From contig MGSU01000125.1 in NCBI GenBank assembly GCA_001799195.1, forward strand, positions 1 to 8,205: 8,205 nucleotides of DNA, in the 5' to 3' direction. Numbering within the stretch: position 1 is the stretch's first letter; every line of letters begins with the position of its first letter. The DNA comes from Deltaproteobacteria bacterium RIFOXYA12_FULL_61_11 (lineage in GTDB: Bacteria > Bdellovibrionota_F > JAHFAK01 > YA12-FULL-61-11). A program made the position numbers and the translations under genes. Below, piece after piece: positions 5,912 to 8,205 of the stretch. The notes under the pieces were generated by a model. That model made no database searches, was not told the origin of the DNA, and was given only the letters and a program-made list of their open reading frames with translations.

Positions 5912-8205
5912 TCAAACGCATCATCCTCTTCTCGGCCGAGAATCCCTTCTTGGTGATCACAGGCGCCATCGTGGCCTTGGTCTTCGCCTGGTGGTCGATG
6001 CGTACGATCCCGCTCGATGCGCTGCCCGACCTCTCGGACACGCAGGTGATCGTCTACTCCCGTTGGGACAGGAGCCCGGACATCATCGAGGACCAGGTCA
6101 CCTATCCGATCACGACAGCACTGCTCGGAGCCCCGAAGGTCAAGGCCATTCGCGGCTTCTCCGACTTCGGCTTCAGCTACGTGTACGTGATCTTCGAGGA
6201 CGGCACCGACCTGTACTGGGCGCGGACCCGCGTGCTCGAGTACCTGTCCAAGATTACACCGCAGCTTCCTGCCGGGGTGAAGACCGAGTTGGGACCCGAT
6301 GCCTCCAGCGTGGGCTGGGTGTTCCAGTACGCCTTGATCGACAAGACGGGGACGCATTCAACCGATGAGCTGCGTTCCTACCAGGACTGGTTTCTTCGCT
6401 ACACCGTGCAGAGCGTGCCGGGCGTCTCCGAGGTCGCCACGGTAGGCGGGCAGGTGCGGCAGTATCAGGTCACCGTCAATCCCAACTCGCTCGCCACCTA
6501 CAAGATTCCCCTCGATGCTGTGATCGAGGCGGTTCGCAAAGGCAACAATGACGTCGGCGGCCGGCTCGTGGAGCTCTCGGGCCGCGAGTACATGGTGCGA
6601 GGCCGCGGGTACGTCAAGAACATCCATGACATCGAGAAGCTCGTGCTACGGGCGGACGGCGGCACACCTGTCCTCGTCAAGGACGTCGCCCAGGTCGCAC
6701 TCGGTCCCGAGATGCGGCGCGGCATCGCGGACTTCAATGGCGAAGGTGACGTTGTCGGCGGCATCGTCGTCATGCGCCAGGGTGAGAACGCACTCACCGT
6801 CATCAACCGCGTCAAGGCGAAGCTCGACGAGGTCAAGCCCTCGTTGCCGGCCGGCGTGGAAGTCGTCACCACTTATGATCGGTCGGACCTGATAGGCCGC
6901 GCCATTGAGACGGTCACCCACAAGCTGATCGAGGAGATCATCATCGTTTCGATCATCATTCTCATCTTCTTGTGGCACTTCCCCTCCTCGATCATCCCCA
7001 TCATCACCATTCCGATCTCCGTGGCACTTGCCTTTATCCCGATGAAACTCATGGGGCTGAACGCCAACCTGATGTCGCTCGCGGGGATCGCGATATCCGT
7101 CGGCGTCTTGGTCGACGGCGCGATTGTCGAGGTGGAGAATGCCTACAACAAGATCTACCACTGGGTGAAAGACGGCAAGAAAGGCGACTTCCACCAGGTA
7201 CGACTAGAAGCGCTCCTGGAGGTCGGGCCAGGGGTCTTTTTCTCGCTCCTGGTCATCGCGGTCGCGTTCTTGCCGGTCTTCACGCTCGTCGACCAAGAGG
7301 GCCGGCTGTTCCGCCCGCTCGCCTTCTCCAAAAACTTCGCCATGGCCATCGCCGCCGTGCTCGCCATCACGCTGGACCCCGCGCTGCGCATGCTCTTCGC
7401 TCGTATCGAGCCGTTCCGCTTCAGGCCCCGCACTCTGGCCTGGCTCGCAACCGCCCTTCTCGTCGGCCAGTACCGGTCGGAGGAGCGTCACCCCATCAGC
7501 CGCCTGCTCCACTGGCTGTATGAGAAGCCTTGCCGCTTTGTCGTGCGTCACGCAAAGGCCACGATCATAGTCGCGGTCGTGATTGTCGCGAGCACCGTGC
7601 CTGTCTACCTCCGGCTGGGCTCCGAGTTCATGCCGCCGCTGCGGGAGGGGACCATCCTCTACATGCCGTCCGCTGTTGAACCCGGCATGTCCGTCGCCGA
7701 GGCCCAGAAAGTGCTCCAGCTTCAGGATAAGATTCTCATGACTTTCCCGGAGGTCGAGCGGGTCTTCGGCAAAGCGGGCCGGGCCAACTCATCCACCGAT
7801 CCGGCCCCGTTCACGATGATGGAAACCACCATCACCCTGAAGCCGGAGAGCGCGTGGCGCGAGAAGCCTCGCTGGTACTCGTCATGGGCCCCCGAGTGGA
7901 CCAAGGGCTTCCTGCGGCCATTCTGGAACGACCGCATCACCCAAGCAGAGCTCGAGGAGGAGATGAATCGCGCTCTCCAGCTCCCGGGCATCTCGAATGC
8001 CTGGACCATGCCAATCAAAGGCCGGCTCGACATGCTGTCGACCGGCATCCGTACGCCGGTCGGAATCAAAATCATGGGCGCGGAGCTCTCCACCATTGAA
8101 CGGATCGCCAAGGAGACCGAGGCGGCGGTCTCCACGGTTCCCGGCACCCGCAGCGTTTATGCCGAGCGCGTGGCAGGGGGCTACTTCCTCGATTTCGTGC
8201 TCAAT
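5908..8205 (+). CDS. cusA: RND heavy-metal efflux pump, CusA-like (Cu(I)/Ag(I)), partial (3' end outside window)
   Basis: The first 766 residues are visible; the family is about 1,030-1,070 aa, so roughly a quarter is missing. ATG 5908 overlaps the adaptor stop (ATGA), with GGGG 8 nt upstream. TM1 lies at about 12-30, the first porter loop at 31-335, TM2-TM6 within about 341-497, TM7 near 551-567, and the second porter loop after that. The proton-relay acid is D403 in VLVDGAIVEVEN, matching D405 of E. coli CusA. Three methionines align with the CusA metal site (M573, M623, M672): M586 in LYMPS, M637 in FTMMETT and M709 in DMLSTG. This points to monovalent Cu/Ag rather than Zn/Co/Ni. An extra Trp-rich stretch of about 22 residues (around 650-675, RWYSSWAPEW) lies between the second and third methionine compared with E. 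coli; I believe it is shared by a CusA subgroup. The reading frame is intact throughout. Confidence 0.95.
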   Translation, partial: MIKRIILFSAENPFLVITGAIVALVFAWWSMRTIPLDALPDLSDTQVIVYSRWDRSPDIIEDQVTYPITTALLGAPKVKAIRGFSDFGFSYVYVIFEDGTDLYWARTRVLEYLSKITPQLPAGVKTELGPDASSVGWVFQYALIDKTGTHSTDELRSYQDWFLRYTVQSVPGVSEVATVGGQVRQYQVTVNPNSLATYKIPLDAVIEAVRKGNNDVGGRLVELSGREYMVRGRGYVKNIHDIEKLVLRADGGTPVLVKDVAQVALGPEMRRGIADFNGEGDVVGGIVVMRQGENALTVINRVKAKLDEVKPSLPAGVEVVTTYDRSDLIGRAIETVTHKLIEEIIIVSIIILIFLWHFPSSIIPIITIPISVALAFIPMKLMGLNANLMSLAGIAISVGVLVDGAIVEVENAYNKIYHWVKDGKKGDFHQVRLEALLEVGPGVFFSLLVIAVAFLPVFTLVDQEGRLFRPLAFSKNFAMAIAAVLAITLDPALRMLFARIEPFRFRPRTLAWLATALLVGQYRSEERHPISRLLHWLYEKPCRFVVRHAKATIIVAVVIVASTVPVYLRLGSEFMPPLREGTILYMPSAVEPGMSVAEAQKVLQLQDKILMTFPEVERVFGKAGRANSSTDPAPFTMMETTITLKPESAWREKPRWYSSWAPEWTKGFLRPFWNDRITQAELEEEMNRALQLPGISNAWTMPIKGRLDMLSTGIRTPVGIKIMGAELSTIERIAKETEAAVSTVPGTRSVYAERVAGGYFLDFVLN

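Noticed and set aside
5554-6357. Long minus-strand open frame of 267 codons across the cusB/cusA junction
   Set aside because: It is antisense to two clear genes in GC-rich DNA, has no recognisable domain, and its composition is that expected of an antisense shadow frame.

Overview
The window is a GC-rich stretch from a Gram-negative bacterium. An outer-membrane factor, a periplasmic adaptor, an RND pump and a lipoprotein signal are all present. The regulator is a sigma54 activator, and a near-consensus -24/-12 promoter is visible. The gene set and the CusA subtype would fit Deltaproteobacteria/Myxococcota, Acidobacteriota, Gemmatimonadota or a similar lineage. Nothing here fixes the taxon. 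No mobile element, tRNA, rRNA, CRISPR array or clear terminator was seen.

Left arm (1-2104, minus strand): a two-component pair. A membrane histidine kinase (653-2104) is followed by an NtrC-type response regulator (1-656). The two share an ATGA stop/start overlap. The regulator is cut by the window edge just before its GAFTGA loop.

Centre (2105-2385): a 281-bp divergent control region. It holds a cluster of GTAAC half-sites forming two overlapping palindromes (2207-2231), a sigma70-like promoter for the kinase operon whose -10 lies inside those palindromes (2224-2252, minus), and a near-perfect sigma54 promoter (2328-2344, plus) facing the efflux genes. The palindromes sit about 125-150 bp upstream of the predicted sigma54 start site, the usual enhancer distance for NtrC-type activators.

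Right arm (2386-8205, plus strand): a copper/silver efflux operon. In order it encodes a small cupredoxin-fold lipoprotein, a TolC/CusC-like outer-membrane factor, a CusB-like adaptor with its own metal-binding domain, and a CusA-like RND pump cut by the right edge. The last three reading frames overlap (11 bp and 4 bp).

Proposed working model: the kinase senses periplasmic metal and phosphorylates the regulator, which binds the GTAAC palindromes. It then activates the sigma54 promoter and probably limits its own transcription. The lipoprotein and the adaptor's metal-binding domain would collect Cu(I)/Ag(I) in the periplasm for CusA to export through the outer-membrane channel. The pump conserves the three methionines that define Cu/Ag selectivity in E. 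coli CusA. The parts are known families. The less ordinary aspects are sigma54/NtrC control in place of the OmpR-type CusRS, the cupredoxin lipoprotein at the head of the operon, and the palindrome that appears to serve both divergent promoters.
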